Below, one piece after another: positions 19,401-26,928 of a stretch of DNA of 64,000 nucleotides. The first letter of the stretch is position 1, and each line of letters starts with the position of its first letter. Where the stretch lies: assembly GCF_000281085.1 (NCBI RefSeq), contig NZ_JH767526.1, forward strand, positions 232,105-296,104, written 5' to 3'. The notes under the pieces are model-generated. The model did not search any database. It saw only the letters and a program-made list of their open reading frames with translations, and had not been told where the DNA came from. The translations under genes and the position numbers were made by a program. Source of the DNA: Catenovulum agarivorans YM01 (GTDB taxonomy: Bacteria; Pseudomonadota; Gammaproteobacteria; Enterobacterales; Alteromonadaceae).

Positions 19401-19533
19401 AATTCCGGGTGAAGGTTCTGAGTTATATCGAGGAGTAGGGATTATTGTGTTAAGCGGTATCGCGTTTTCAACGTTAATCAGTTTAACTACGCTACCTGCG
19501 TTGTTACTGTGTTTTTTGAAAGCGAAAAATTAA
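16459..19533 (+). CDS. RND-family efflux transporter permease
   Basis: A 1024-residue AcrB/MexB-superfamily pump. One helix near residues 8-28 is followed by the large periplasmic domain, helices 2-6 (about 335-485), a second periplasmic domain and helices 8-12 (about 850-1020). GMTVDNTIVVLENI carries the proton-relay acidic position of helix 4. The N-terminus (IPVQMIPDLEVRTISVVTQWPGATPQDVEKEI) is close to the drug/multidrug (HAE1-like) branch rather than the CusA metal branch. The substrate is unknown. The stop codon directly abuts the left end of the tRNA-Pro island. Confidence 0.9.
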   Translation: MLAGAVKHSILVAVTVLIACILGIVAAFKIPVQMIPDLEVRTISVVTQWPGATPQDVEKEILIEQERYLRVIPNMKRMSSFANTGQAQIELEFPFGVDINEALIKVSNALSQVPNYPENVDQPVLYSSSFSSNAFMFFNLKPQAGNPLNLDIDMLRDFAEDVVRPEMERVAGVSQIAIRGGALRQVQILIDQQKLVARGLKLTDVRDAIRARNRDASAGDIDSGKRRYLLRMVGRFDSAKALEELVIAQRQNSTIKLKDVAEVNLDHYEVRSIGYNEGERTLLLMVQRESGSNVMAIKEQMLDVVARINTELLQDNGLQLTLLSDDVRYVQGSIKNVWVNLGLGALLATLVMFWFLKSPRSTLIGVLGVPICTIAAFLGLLFFNRTINVISLAGVAFAIGMTVDNTIVVLENINQARKRGLDKITSAITGVQEVWPAVLASTLTTVLVFAPILFIQQEAGQLYSDVAIAISAAIIASMLVAIFVVPAASAKFACQQSSDDQQMRLPSVFTKLLDKPKSRVSVLIASVVLVLGGAWLLMPKAEYLPEGEEPKAFSMMIAPPGYNLSHMEKIGDELIPYFNQHLNADPAAFERGETDIPPLKYYSISINVGRIWFLSEPVNAEHIDAMMKAITAKFKTYPGMRAFSSRGSIISSNDGGTRAVALDISGANQADLYQAANAIYTLANELFDSPQVNSQPSSLTLDQPLIEIQPRWQRLAEVGMSANELGYTIAALSDGAYVDELILDDDKVDVFLFSSAGNKQQLSQLAQAPILTNNGLVPLNSLADIVEKADSDSLRRIDGKRTVTVYIIPPRDVALETAEQIVRNELLTKLRNQGDLKQGVNVSIGGAADQLDKTKQALSSNFVIAIALCYLLLVAIFKHWGYPLFILATVPLGMAGGLLGLVAANSLGMHQPFDMITMLGFLILLGTVVNNPILIVDQSRRNIEAGMTDIKQAVTSAVQTRLKPIVMSTVTTLCGLAPLVLIPGEGSELYRGVGIIVLSGIAFSTLISLTTLPALLLCFLKAKN

Positions 19534-19580
19534 TTGGTCGGATTGAGAGGATTCGAACCTCCGACCCCTGACACCCCATG
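19530..19580 (-). repeat. attR-like copy of the tRNA-Pro 3' half
   Basis: A 51-bp exact direct repeat of 22707-22757. It contains the 3' part of tRNA-Pro from the anticodon loop to CCA, but the 5' half is replaced by unrelated sequence, so it cannot make a tRNA. It marks the distal boundary of the island. Confidence 0.88.
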
Positions 19581-19827
19581 TTATCTCCCAAAAAAACAGA
19601 TAAAACAATGAAATCAATAAGATAGCTGTCTATCGTTCTTTGTTTTAGGATATTAAAAGCACAATTTTTGTTAAATTTAATAATTATAAAAATCAATACT
19701 TTAGGTAAGAGGGTCAAAATCGAAACCACTGTATATTGGTGCGGTTGATTGCTTTTCGAAAGGGGGAATCAATATTGAGCATATGATAAGTTAGATGGTT
19801 ATCACCCACTTGTTTTCAAAATAAGTG

Positions 19828-20736
19828 TTAGGAGAAACTGTTTTGGTTGGCTAGACTTTTGGATAGCTCGTCTATGAACTGCAGATCTGATTTTTTGGTT
19901 GAATATTGGTAGAATTTTACACCCCTGCAATTTACTGTCGCGTTGGGGTCTCTATTCACAATATATGCTTGCATTGTTTGCTCAATCATAACACCCAAGC
20001 ATTTGTCTAATTTTTTGGCATTAAATTTGCTCTCATTTTCTCGAACAAATAGATCTAAATTGTAAGAGTGTGCTTTTTGGAATAACTCGACATTGTCGAC
20101 AATTACAAAATCATTCTGTGGGTTAATCACATCATTTACATTTATCGCAATCATACCGCGCGAACTTGATTTTCCGCCGTTGAGCAACCTTTTCCGTAAT
20201 TGCTCACTAGCTTTTTTAATGTTGACTTCTAATTTGGCTGGGGATTTAATTCTTTTACATTCTACGTACAGGGTTGGATAATTAGCTTTGTTAGCAACAA
20301 TGTCTGCTGTGTGATTTAAGGTTACGTGAAACCCACCCTGGATAAACCTTGAAGCAACAGTGAGTTCGAAGAGAAAATCTCTTGATTGGTCGCTTTTTGC
20401 CGAGTTACGGAATGCTTGCCCACTTGTTGCTTTCTTTAATTGAGCTAAATATTCTTCACTATCGACATTCGTTAAACCACTATAAATCCGAATTATCTCT
20501 GTCAATTCTTGGTGAGCGTTTAGGACGTTTTGAAGTTCAAATTTTATTTGCTCTTCACTGCAATTCGAGTCAAATATTCTCTCAAATTCTTCAATTTTTC
20601 TAGTGTAATCACCTATTCGAGTTTTCGAGTATGAAATCCCAAGAGAATCAAGCCAAGCGAGAGCAATTTTGAGTTTGCTAGTTATATGCTGGTTTTCGTA
20701 TTGATAGACTTTATATGCATATTCATAAAATTTCAT
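19828..20736 (-). CDS. Predicted PD-(D/E)XK nuclease-like protein, third gene of island cassette
   Basis: A 302-residue protein. The N-terminal 110 residues are helical and charged. The segment FELTVASRFIQGGFHVTLNHTADIVANKANYPTLYVECKRI (about 125-165) has the restriction-endonuclease-fold pattern: an acidic residue on the first helix, Asp in TADI, then ExK in VECK. A helix with KKASEQLRKRLL follows, as in Mrr-like and Holliday-resolvase-like folds. Whether it cuts DNA is not shown. It is the last gene of a minus-strand trio, 81 bp after the HEPN-like gene. A near-palindrome (CACTTGTTTT/AAAATAAGTG, 19807-19827) sits just behind its stop. Confidence 0.6.
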   Translation of the reverse strand: MKFYEYAYKVYQYENQHITSKLKIALAWLDSLGISYSKTRIGDYTRKIEEFERIFDSNCSEEQIKFELQNVLNAHQELTEIIRIYSGLTNVDSEEYLAQLKKATSGQAFRNSAKSDQSRDFLFELTVASRFIQGGFHVTLNHTADIVANKANYPTLYVECKRIKSPAKLEVNIKKASEQLRKRLLNGGKSSSRGMIAINVNDVINPQNDFVIVDNVELFQKAHSYNLDLFVRENESKFNAKKLDKCLGVMIEQTMQAYIVNRDPNATVNCRGVKFYQYSTKKSDLQFIDELSKSLANQNSFS

Positions 20737-20817
20737 ATAAGCAACCCCTAGGCATACATTTGAGATTAGTTCGAATCAAGGAGCTATTTGATAGCGTCAA
20801 GGTAATGCTACGCATAA

Positions 20818-21390
20818 TCATTTAAAATGGCGTTTAGGTTCAATTGCAATATGCAGCATTCGAGCATCAGACACCACTAAGTCATAACGCTCAACAAATG
20901 AGCTAAATTTCTTTGGATCGTCAGAATAGGTTTGAATCCAGCGATTGCAAGCTTGGCCAAATTCATGAATCAAAGCGTTGAGATCGTAATATTTAGCTTC
21001 TTCTTTATTTAATTGAACGTTTGGTGGTAGTACACCAACATACGAAACCAAACGAGCTACACTACCTTTTTTTACTTGGCGTGAGTCCAAATTACTCATA
21101 TGAAGCAGTGAGTTTCTATGCTCCCAAAGCTCACGACTGGTAACACCAATAGAACTTAATTTGGCATATTTGTCTAACCATTTTATAAATGGGGGTGGGG
21201 TACTTCGGTCGCTTTCTCCAAACTCGATGAAACCAATGGAGTCGATAGCAATCAACATTAATTTAATGCTTGATACATAATGCTTTGCTTGAAACAGTAG
21301 CCGAAATGGTTGAAAAAAATCGTCATTTATTAACTCTGTAAAAAGGAATCCTTGATCTGTGATGTATTTATCTTGCCAATCAACACTCAT
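20818..21390 (-). CDS. HEPN-like protein, second gene of island cassette
   Basis: A 190-residue protein I cannot assign to a named family. ELWEHRNSLLHMSN near residues 91-104 contains R-N-S-L-L-H, the R-x4-H signature of HEPN ribonucleases, in a predicted helix; the rest is largely helical as well. HEPN proteins commonly act as RNases in toxin-antitoxin and abortive-infection systems. It sits between the AbiV-like gene (123 bp upstream) and the nuclease-like gene (81 bp downstream), all on one strand inside the tRNA-Pro island. RNase activity is inferred from one motif only. Confidence 0.55.
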   Translation of the reverse strand: MSVDWQDKYITDQGFLFTELINDDFFQPFRLLFQAKHYVSSIKLMLIAIDSIGFIEFGESDRSTPPPFIKWLDKYAKLSSIGVTSRELWEHRNSLLHMSNLDSRQVKKGSVARLVSYVGVLPPNVQLNKEEAKYYDLNALIHEFGQACNRWIQTYSDDPKKFSSFVERYDLVVSDARMLHIAIEPKRHFK

Positions 21391-21512
21391 ATTTACCCCT
21401 TAATAAAACCTAACACCATTAGATATCTATCTTTGAACTTCATCCATTTGTAATTCACGGTTTAGCTATGTATCAGTTTGAATTTTTGATCTTGTATACA
21501 CATTATTTTTTG

Positions 21513-22196
21513 CTACGAAATTGTTTTGGTAATCCATTGAAATTTTGAAATATCTTGGTTTCCACTCTTAAACTGATCGATTATATACCACCAATAATTT
21601 TCGTCATTAAACATCCTTTCAACTTTACTCTTTTTCAAGCTGAAGAAAGCATCTTCAGAATTGGAGTAGCAGGTAGGTTCAGTTGTAGATATATGATTCT
21701 TGGTTGAGGTATAGCAGTGGTTTGATAAGTGGAGGCAATCTTTTGCTGTCGTGCTTTTAATCACTTTGTGTGGTGACTGGATATTTAAACTTTCATAGTT
21801 TAAATCGGTGTACATAGAAGGCTCTCTTCCACTTGATAAATCTATCATGAGTTTGATAAAGCCATTTATCTCGTCCTGAATATTAGTGTGAGTAACTATA
21901 GTTGAATAAAATGCCATATTTATTTTCTCAGCATGATTTTCAAGAGTGCTTTTTATTTTATAGGTGACAGCTGAATCTTTAAGGTTTCTGCCAAGTGATT
22001 GATGGATGATAGCGGCTTTACCTATTTCTTCAATTGCTGCTACTGCCAGAAAATATGTGCGTTCTATATGCCCATTTTGATTCAATATTTCGGCTTCTGC
22101 AATCAATCGACCTGCGTTTTTGAGCGCCTCTTCTCTATAAGTGATTAGTAGCTCTTTTGTGTATCTGAACGAGTTTGGGAGTTTAAATTGACTCAT
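21513..22196 (-). CDS. AbiV-family abortive infection-like protein, first gene of island cassette
   Basis: A 227-residue protein. EALKNAGRLIAEAEILNQNGHIERTYFLAVAAIEEIGKAAII (residues 18-59) fits the N-terminal pattern of AbiV proteins: repeated small helices followed by the EEIGKA signature. AbiV was described as a lactococcal abortive-infection protein that blocks phage late translation, and the family has a HEPN-type fold. The C-terminal half (residues 110-227) has no recognised domain. First gene of the minus-strand trio; about 510 bp of non-coding DNA separates it from the tRNA-Pro end. Confidence 0.65.
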   Translation of the reverse strand: MSQFKLPNSFRYTKELLITYREEALKNAGRLIAEAEILNQNGHIERTYFLAVAAIEEIGKAAIIHQSLGRNLKDSAVTYKIKSTLENHAEKINMAFYSTIVTHTNIQDEINGFIKLMIDLSSGREPSMYTDLNYESLNIQSPHKVIKSTTAKDCLHLSNHCYTSTKNHISTTEPTCYSNSEDAFFSLKKSKVERMFNDENYWWYIIDQFKSGNQDISKFQWITKTIS

Positions 22197-22706
22197 TTTC
22201 CTCTACCTAAACTTTAGACAAGTTAACAAACTTTGCTTTCCTTTCTTTTTTATCTGACTGCAGAAATTTATCGTGGCTCTTGTAGTGTTCAAAACTGAGC
22301 AGAGGAAAGGCTGGCTGATAGTTATACTTTATTACACGTTTTGTCTTTAGAAAAGTCATTCTCTGGGGTGCAAATGGTGGATCATTTTTAAGTGCAAATT
22401 AACAAACCGCTAAATTAGGTATGGGATAGGATGGGGTTATTACTTAGAAAAGCTTTAGAACATATGGCGTATGGACACGAATAAGTTCCCAATTGCTCAT
22501 GATTTCGGTAGCTAATTACTTCTTAAAGTTGAAAAAACCAGCTTTAACCAGTAATTTTCATTACTATTTTTTCAAATAATAATAGGCTTGATTATAAAAA
22601 GCTAGCGTTGAAATTATAGGTGGTAAAGGCTGTATATTATGGCGGATTTATGGCACTCAAATATTTGTTCAGCGAGAGGGTTAGGGAAAAAAATATAAAC
22701 AAAAAG
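22197..22706. other. Non-coding 510-bp segment of the island
   Basis: AT-rich sequence between the abiV-like start and the att repeat. No ORF above about 20 codons with a ribosome site was seen. It should contain the promoter of the trio. A gene for a regulator or integrase, which islands often carry here, is absent. Confidence 0.6.
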
Positions 22707-22711
22707 TTAAT

Positions 22712-22788
22712 TGGTCGGATTGAGAGGATTCGAACCTCCGACCCCTGACACCCCATGACAGTGCGCTACCAGGCTGCGCTACAATCCG
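22712..22788 (-). tRNA. tRNA-Pro (anticodon GGG)
   Basis: A 77-base cloverleaf on the minus strand with encoded CCA. Acceptor CGGATTG pairs with CAATCCG. The D arm GCGC...GCGC is intact, and the T arm GGAGG-TTCGAAT-CCTCT is canonical. The anticodon loop is ATGGGGT, giving GGG. The anticodon stem has the same central T-T mismatch as E. coli proL. Its 3' half is the integration site of the 3.2-kb island. Confidence 0.95.
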
Positions 22789-22807
22789 ACCGAGGCCGAC
22801 CATATTA

Positions 22808-22864
22808 ATCAAATGTCATTTGATTGCAATAGTCGGCACTAAATTTAAATAAGTTATTTAAATT
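22808..22864 (-). other. Two palindromes between yejM stop and tRNA-Pro
   Basis: ATCAAATG-t-CATTTGAT (22808-22824) and an AATTTAAATAA/TTATTTAAATT palindrome (22842-22864) lie between the yejM-like stop and the tRNA. Either may end yejM transcription, although neither is GC-rich nor followed by a clear T-run. Confidence 0.4.
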
Positions 22865-22869
22865 GTTGG

Positions 22870-24399
22870 TTATTTCTCAACCAAGTTGCGTTTTAAAAAT
22901 TGAATCGCACGTGCAAGCGTGGCATTCACTGGTGGTTGCGCAATTTGTTGACTAACCATTTGCACACTTTGCATATTGGCGTCGCTATCAATTTTAGTTA
23001 AAACATCTTGGTGCCAAACGTAAATATGTTCGTTATCAGCACTGACTAACCAATTATTTTGACGTGGAACTGAAAATACATTTTGGCCAAATTTGCCGTA
23101 ACTTTGTTGGAAAGAACAGCCTAACCAGCCTTCGAGTAGAGTCGGTAATACATCAAAATTTGAGGTGATTGTAGGTAACTGAACTAATTCACCTTTAACC
23201 AGCATTGCACCATATTCATGGCTTTCACCAGCCTGTACAATAATAATTTGCTGTTTGGCTTTGCTGGCAATCGCGGCAAGTTCAGATTCTTTGTTTACCT
23301 TGTAATATGAAAACTGTGCGGTAAAACTACTAACCCGATTGGCTGATTCAAAGTTGCTTGACCATTTGCGTGTATCCGACGGTAAATTAATAAACTGGCT
23401 ATTTACCCCGGTAGATAATAACGCTGAATCCAATACATTGGGCATTTGGTTAAACTGGTCTTGGTAAATGGCTGGCATACCACTAATAATTTCAAACAAA
23501 CTATCTTGGCTAGTCAGAGGTGACCAATGTTGGCTGGCGGCAAAACCTGTATCTAATTGTTGAATATATTGACTGATCTCTTCAACCGTTAACTTTTCAC
23601 TTTCTAACAATGTTACTGTGAAATTAGTTGTTGGACTAAAACAGCTAAATTGAAAGTTAGGGATATCTACTTTGTAGCTCGATAAGTCGAAAGTCAGTTG
23701 TTTTTTGGTTTGGTATTCGTCGATATCAAACAAACCCGACTGGCTTAACATGGTTTTAGCCGTCATTGGATGCGATAGCGGCAGTTGATTATCTTGTCGA
23801 GTTATCGGTTTATATAAGCTTAAATCGGCCCAAATATGCGCGATATGGCCAATAACAAAACAAGTTACCACTACAGGTAATAACTTAATTTTAAGCAGTA
23901 TTTGGCGATACTTATCTAAATTGCGCCATAGCGCGTTGGCTAAAACCAACTCAACAGCAAAAACTGCGATAAACACCAAAAATATCGCTACTTTAAAGCC
24001 AGTTGGTAGGCTTTGGGTCAGCAGTTGAAAGTCGTTTTGAATGTAGTCGAGCGATAAAAAGTTAAGGTGATAGCCGTAAGCTGAATAAATCAGTGCATCT
24101 ATAAACAAAAAGGTGATGCCTAACGCCGCGACAAAAGATGCCCAAGGTTTGGCTATATTGGGTTTGTTTAACGCGGTAATTGGAAAAACAAATATCAAAT
24201 AACCAAGAAAAAATAGAAAACCGGCGTGGCCTATTGAATACATCAACATATAGAGTTTGCCAATAATGCTCTGCGGCATAGGATCAGCAAACCAATAGAT
24301 GGTAAATAAAAATAGTCCAACCAACATATTGGTTAAACTAAACCAGTTACCCCAAGAATATAAATGGGATCTCTGTTGATTCTGATTGTTTAAAAACAT
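22870..24399 (-). CDS. YejM/LapC-like inner membrane protein (DUF3413) with reduced periplasmic domain
   Basis: A 509-residue protein. Five transmembrane helices fill residues 15-190, and their sequence (SWGNWFSLTNMLVGL, SIGHAGFLFFLGYLIFVFP, HIAHIWADLSLYKPITRQDNQLPLSHPMTAKTML) clearly tracks E. coli YejM/PbgA/LapC, the LPS-synthesis regulator acting on LapB/FtsH. The periplasmic sulfatase-like part is shorter than the E. coli one (whole protein 509 versus about 586) and lacks the usual LLITVDGLN opening. The divergence suggests a purely structural sensor role. It follows the yejL-like gene by 7 bp, forming an operon. Confidence 0.8.
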   Translation of the reverse strand: MFLNNQNQQRSHLYSWGNWFSLTNMLVGLFLFTIYWFADPMPQSIIGKLYMLMYSIGHAGFLFFLGYLIFVFPITALNKPNIAKPWASFVAALGITFLFIDALIYSAYGYHLNFLSLDYIQNDFQLLTQSLPTGFKVAIFLVFIAVFAVELVLANALWRNLDKYRQILLKIKLLPVVVTCFVIGHIAHIWADLSLYKPITRQDNQLPLSHPMTAKTMLSQSGLFDIDEYQTKKQLTFDLSSYKVDIPNFQFSCFSPTTNFTVTLLESEKLTVEEISQYIQQLDTGFAASQHWSPLTSQDSLFEIISGMPAIYQDQFNQMPNVLDSALLSTGVNSQFINLPSDTRKWSSNFESANRVSSFTAQFSYYKVNKESELAAIASKAKQQIIIVQAGESHEYGAMLVKGELVQLPTITSNFDVLPTLLEGWLGCSFQQSYGKFGQNVFSVPRQNNWLVSADNEHIYVWHQDVLTKIDSDANMQSVQMVSQQIAQPPVNATLARAIQFLKRNLVEK

Positions 24400-24406
24400 T
24401 AATCAA

Positions 24407-24622
24407 TTAGTCCTTAATTGAATCCTGCAGTGCTTTGGCAAAGTTTTCAGCTATGGCTTTTTGTTTGTCTTGTGGAAAATTATTATCAATTACTTCACTA
24501 ACTAAAGTACCGAGTGCCACTAAAGATAAGTTAGCCGGAGCTTTTTGTGCTGATAAAGCTATTTTTAATGCTGATACAACTCGGTCTAAATCTTGATCTG
24601 AAAATTTGCTAGTTTGCGCCAT
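24407..24622 (-). CDS. yejL: UPF0352 family protein YejL
   Basis: A 71-residue protein MAQTSKFSDQDLDRVVSALKI..., matching YejL (KAPANLSLVALGTLVSEVI; AIAENFAKALQDSI). I chose the internal ATG because AAGAG precedes it and the match to YejL starts there; an upstream ATG at 24658 would add 12 residues. Function unknown. It is the first gene of yejL-yejM and is divergent from yejK across a roughly 130-bp promoter region, as in E. coli. Confidence 0.88.
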   Translation of the reverse strand: MAQTSKFSDQDLDRVVSALKIALSAQKAPANLSLVALGTLVSEVIDNNFPQDKQKAIAENFAKALQDSIKD

Positions 24623-24752
24623 AAAATTTGAAAATCTCTTAACTGCGGGGTAACCCATGATACAATGCCAAAATCGGCAGACGGCGCAATTATACCACTG
24701 GTATAAAATTATGCCGCAGTAAACTGGTAAAAATTACAAACAACGAGCATTT

Positions 24753-25745
24753 ATGGCAGTTACCAAAGCAACTTTATACTTTAATCGTTATCGCTTAAAA
24801 GACGACAAACTCTCTCTTCAATTGGATACTTGTACGCAAGTAGGCGGCGACAATGCCGATTTTTTAGCTGGCGAAATTCATCAGTCGTTTACTAAAAAAG
24901 GTCAAAAACAATATTGTAGTTTCGCTGCTGATTCAGCTGTATTTGCGCAAATTAAAGCAGGCGAAGATATGCAACAAATTGCTGATAATGTTGCAGAGCG
25001 TATGTTAGAAGGGTTAACGCCTGAAACTTTACCCGCAGAAACTATCTTAGTGATTGCGCATTACCAGCATTTAGCCACTCAATATATTCTCGCCACTATG
25101 TTAGGGGTGAAAGAGTCGGTACAGTTAAGTGAAGCAATAAACCCACAGCGCTCACAATATTTGGATATTGCGAATATCTCGCTGGCTTTGCAAATTGATT
25201 TAAGTGAGTTGTCAATTAACCCAGATTCACCACGCTCAATTGGTTATATTAAAGGTCGAGTAGGGCGCAAAATTGGCGACTTTATGGCAGAAGCATTTGC
25301 TATTGAAGAAAAAATGAATGCTAAAGATGCGACGCAAAAGCTCGTTGAAAGTGTTGAGAAATTTATTGAAGATAACTCGACTGACAATGAAAAAAGCCAA
25401 GCGATTCGTGATGTTTCGGTTGAAGCAATGAAAATGGCCGCGCAAAGCGGCGAATTTATGCAAGTGAAAAACCTGTCGCAAGAAATTGAAGAAAAAACTG
25501 GTATTGCCGGCTTTTATGATTCAGCTGCTCAAGCGGATGATTTTAGCGAAGAATGCCCTGTATATGCTTCAGCAACTAAAGGTATGCAGAAATTTTTCGG
25601 CCAAGGTGGTGGCATGAGTATTTCGTTTGATCGCGAATTATTAGGTGAAAAAGTTGAATTTGATGCGCAAGCACAAACTTTAACTTTTAATAAAATTCCG
25701 CCCAATTTATTAGATGCATTGAAAAAAGCGTTAAAAGCGAATTAA
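24753..25745 (+). CDS. yejK: Nucleoid-associated protein YejK (NdpA)
   Basis: A 330-residue protein, full length for the NA37/YejK family. Visible family features include LLGEKVEFDAQAQTLTFNKIPPNLLDALKKAL at the C-terminus, the RVGRKIGDFMAEAF block near 168, and the central FIEDN...VSVEAMKMAAQSGEF. YejK binds the nucleoid and topoisomerase IV in E. coli. It is divergent from yejL, and rnd follows 21 bp downstream. Confidence 0.92.
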   Translation: MAVTKATLYFNRYRLKDDKLSLQLDTCTQVGGDNADFLAGEIHQSFTKKGQKQYCSFAADSAVFAQIKAGEDMQQIADNVAERMLEGLTPETLPAETILVIAHYQHLATQYILATMLGVKESVQLSEAINPQRSQYLDIANISLALQIDLSELSINPDSPRSIGYIKGRVGRKIGDFMAEAFAIEEKMNAKDATQKLVESVEKFIEDNSTDNEKSQAIRDVSVEAMKMAAQSGEFMQVKNLSQEIEEKTGIAGFYDSAAQADDFSEECPVYASATKGMQKFFGQGGGMSISFDRELLGEKVEFDAQAQTLTFNKIPPNLLDALKKALKAN

Positions 25746-25766
25746 ACACAAGGATATCCATAACCA

Positions 25767-26888
25767 GTGCAGTTTATTACCAGCCAAACCGAATTAGAAC
25801 TATGTTGCAGCAACTTGCTGCAACAACCTGTTATTGCACTTGATACTGAGTTTGTTCGAGAGCGCACCTTTTATCCTGCTTTGGGATTAGTACAGATAGC
25901 TGACCGAGACAATGTATATTTAATTGATCCACTAGCACTTGATGATTTGTCGCCACTTAAACAATTGGTTGAATCGCCTGATGTGATTAAAGTTATTCAT
26001 TCATGCGGTGAAGATATCGAGGTATTAAAAGTTGGATTAAAGGCAACACCAACCGCTTTTTTTGACACTCAAATAGCCCATGCATTTATCAGTGATAATG
26101 CATCTATTGGTTTAGGGGCTATGGTCGCTCAATATCAAGGTGTTGAATTAGATAAAGGTCATGCCCGTACTAACTGGTTAAAACGCCCACTAAGCCAGCA
26201 ACAACTTGATTATGCTGCTGACGATGTACGCTATTTACTGCCCATTTTTGACATCCAAATGCAAAAGCTAGTGGATATCAATATGCTTGATTATGTTGAG
26301 CAAGAGGTAACAGGCTTAATTAGTAAACGTACTCAAGAGGTTGATCCTACACTTGCTTGGCGTGATGTTAAAAGTGCTTGGGAGTTAACTCCTCGTGAAT
26401 TGGCTATTTTGGCTAAGTTGATTGAATGGCGTTTTAATTATGCGGTTGAAAAAAACTTAGCGCTCAATTTTGTAGTACACGAGCGCAGTATTGTTACTTT
26501 ATGCCAGCGCAGACCGGGTAGTTTTAAAAGTATGTTTAATATTCCGGGGATTCATCCAATGGAAATTAAACGCCATGGCAAAGCCATGTTAGCTTGTATT
26601 GAAGCTGGTAAAGCTGTATCTGAAGAAGCGTGCCCTGCAAAAATTAAACGAGTGGCGGAAATTTCGGGCTATAAAAAAATATACGGCAAACTTAAAAAGG
26701 TTGCGGCTGATGTTGCTGAGCAGCATCAAATTAGCGTTGAGTTACTGGCGCCTAAGCGTTTGATTAACCAGTTTATTGGTTATCATTGGCAGGTTACTGA
26801 GTGGAGCCGTGATGTTGAGCCTGATGTAACTTTGGGATGGCGTGGGGCGTTATTAGCTGAGGCTTTTAAAGCTGCTATTTCTGAGTGA
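25767..26888 (+). CDS. rnd: Ribonuclease D
   Basis: A 373-residue protein with a GTG start behind AAGGA. The DEDD-y exonuclease motifs are IALDTEFVRE (Exo I), VIHSCGEDIEVL (Exo II) and LDYAADDVRYL (Exo III, with Tyr). The HRDC domain spans about 210-290. RNase D trims tRNA 3' ends. It probably shares a transcript with yejK. Downstream lies a second cluster of palindromic repeats. Confidence 0.94.
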   Translation: MQFITSQTELELCCSNLLQQPVIALDTEFVRERTFYPALGLVQIADRDNVYLIDPLALDDLSPLKQLVESPDVIKVIHSCGEDIEVLKVGLKATPTAFFDTQIAHAFISDNASIGLGAMVAQYQGVELDKGHARTNWLKRPLSQQQLDYAADDVRYLLPIFDIQMQKLVDINMLDYVEQEVTGLISKRTQEVDPTLAWRDVKSAWELTPRELAILAKLIEWRFNYAVEKNLALNFVVHERSIVTLCQRRPGSFKSMFNIPGIHPMEIKRHGKAMLACIEAGKAVSEEACPAKIKRVAEISGYKKIYGKLKKVAADVAEQHQISVELLAPKRLINQFIGYHWQVTEWSRDVEPDVTLGWRGALLAEAFKAAISE

Positions 26889-26928
26889 TTTTTGATGTGT
26901 ACTCTTAGAGTATGTTGCGTTCAAGCAC

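Larger units (their letters stand above)
19530..22757. mobile_element. 3.2-kb integrase-less genomic island in tRNA-Pro
   Basis: The island is bounded by 51-bp direct repeats of the tRNA-Pro 3' half. The intact tRNA is at the right end, with the island downstream of its 3' end, which is the geometry tyrosine integrases give. The island holds three minus-strand genes and about 500 bp of non-coding DNA, and no integrase or excisionase. The genes are richer in A+T than their neighbours by eye. Inferred to be a small defence island mobilised in trans or left after integrase loss. Confidence 0.8.

Noticed and set aside
19535..19580. Second tRNA-Pro gene
   Set aside because: Only the 3' half is present; acceptor 5' strand and D arm are missing, so it is an att remnant.
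19487..19729. 80-codon minus-strand ORF crossing the tRNA-Pro fragment
   Set aside because: It reads through the att repeat and into the antisense of the RND permease end. Its sequence is explained by those features.
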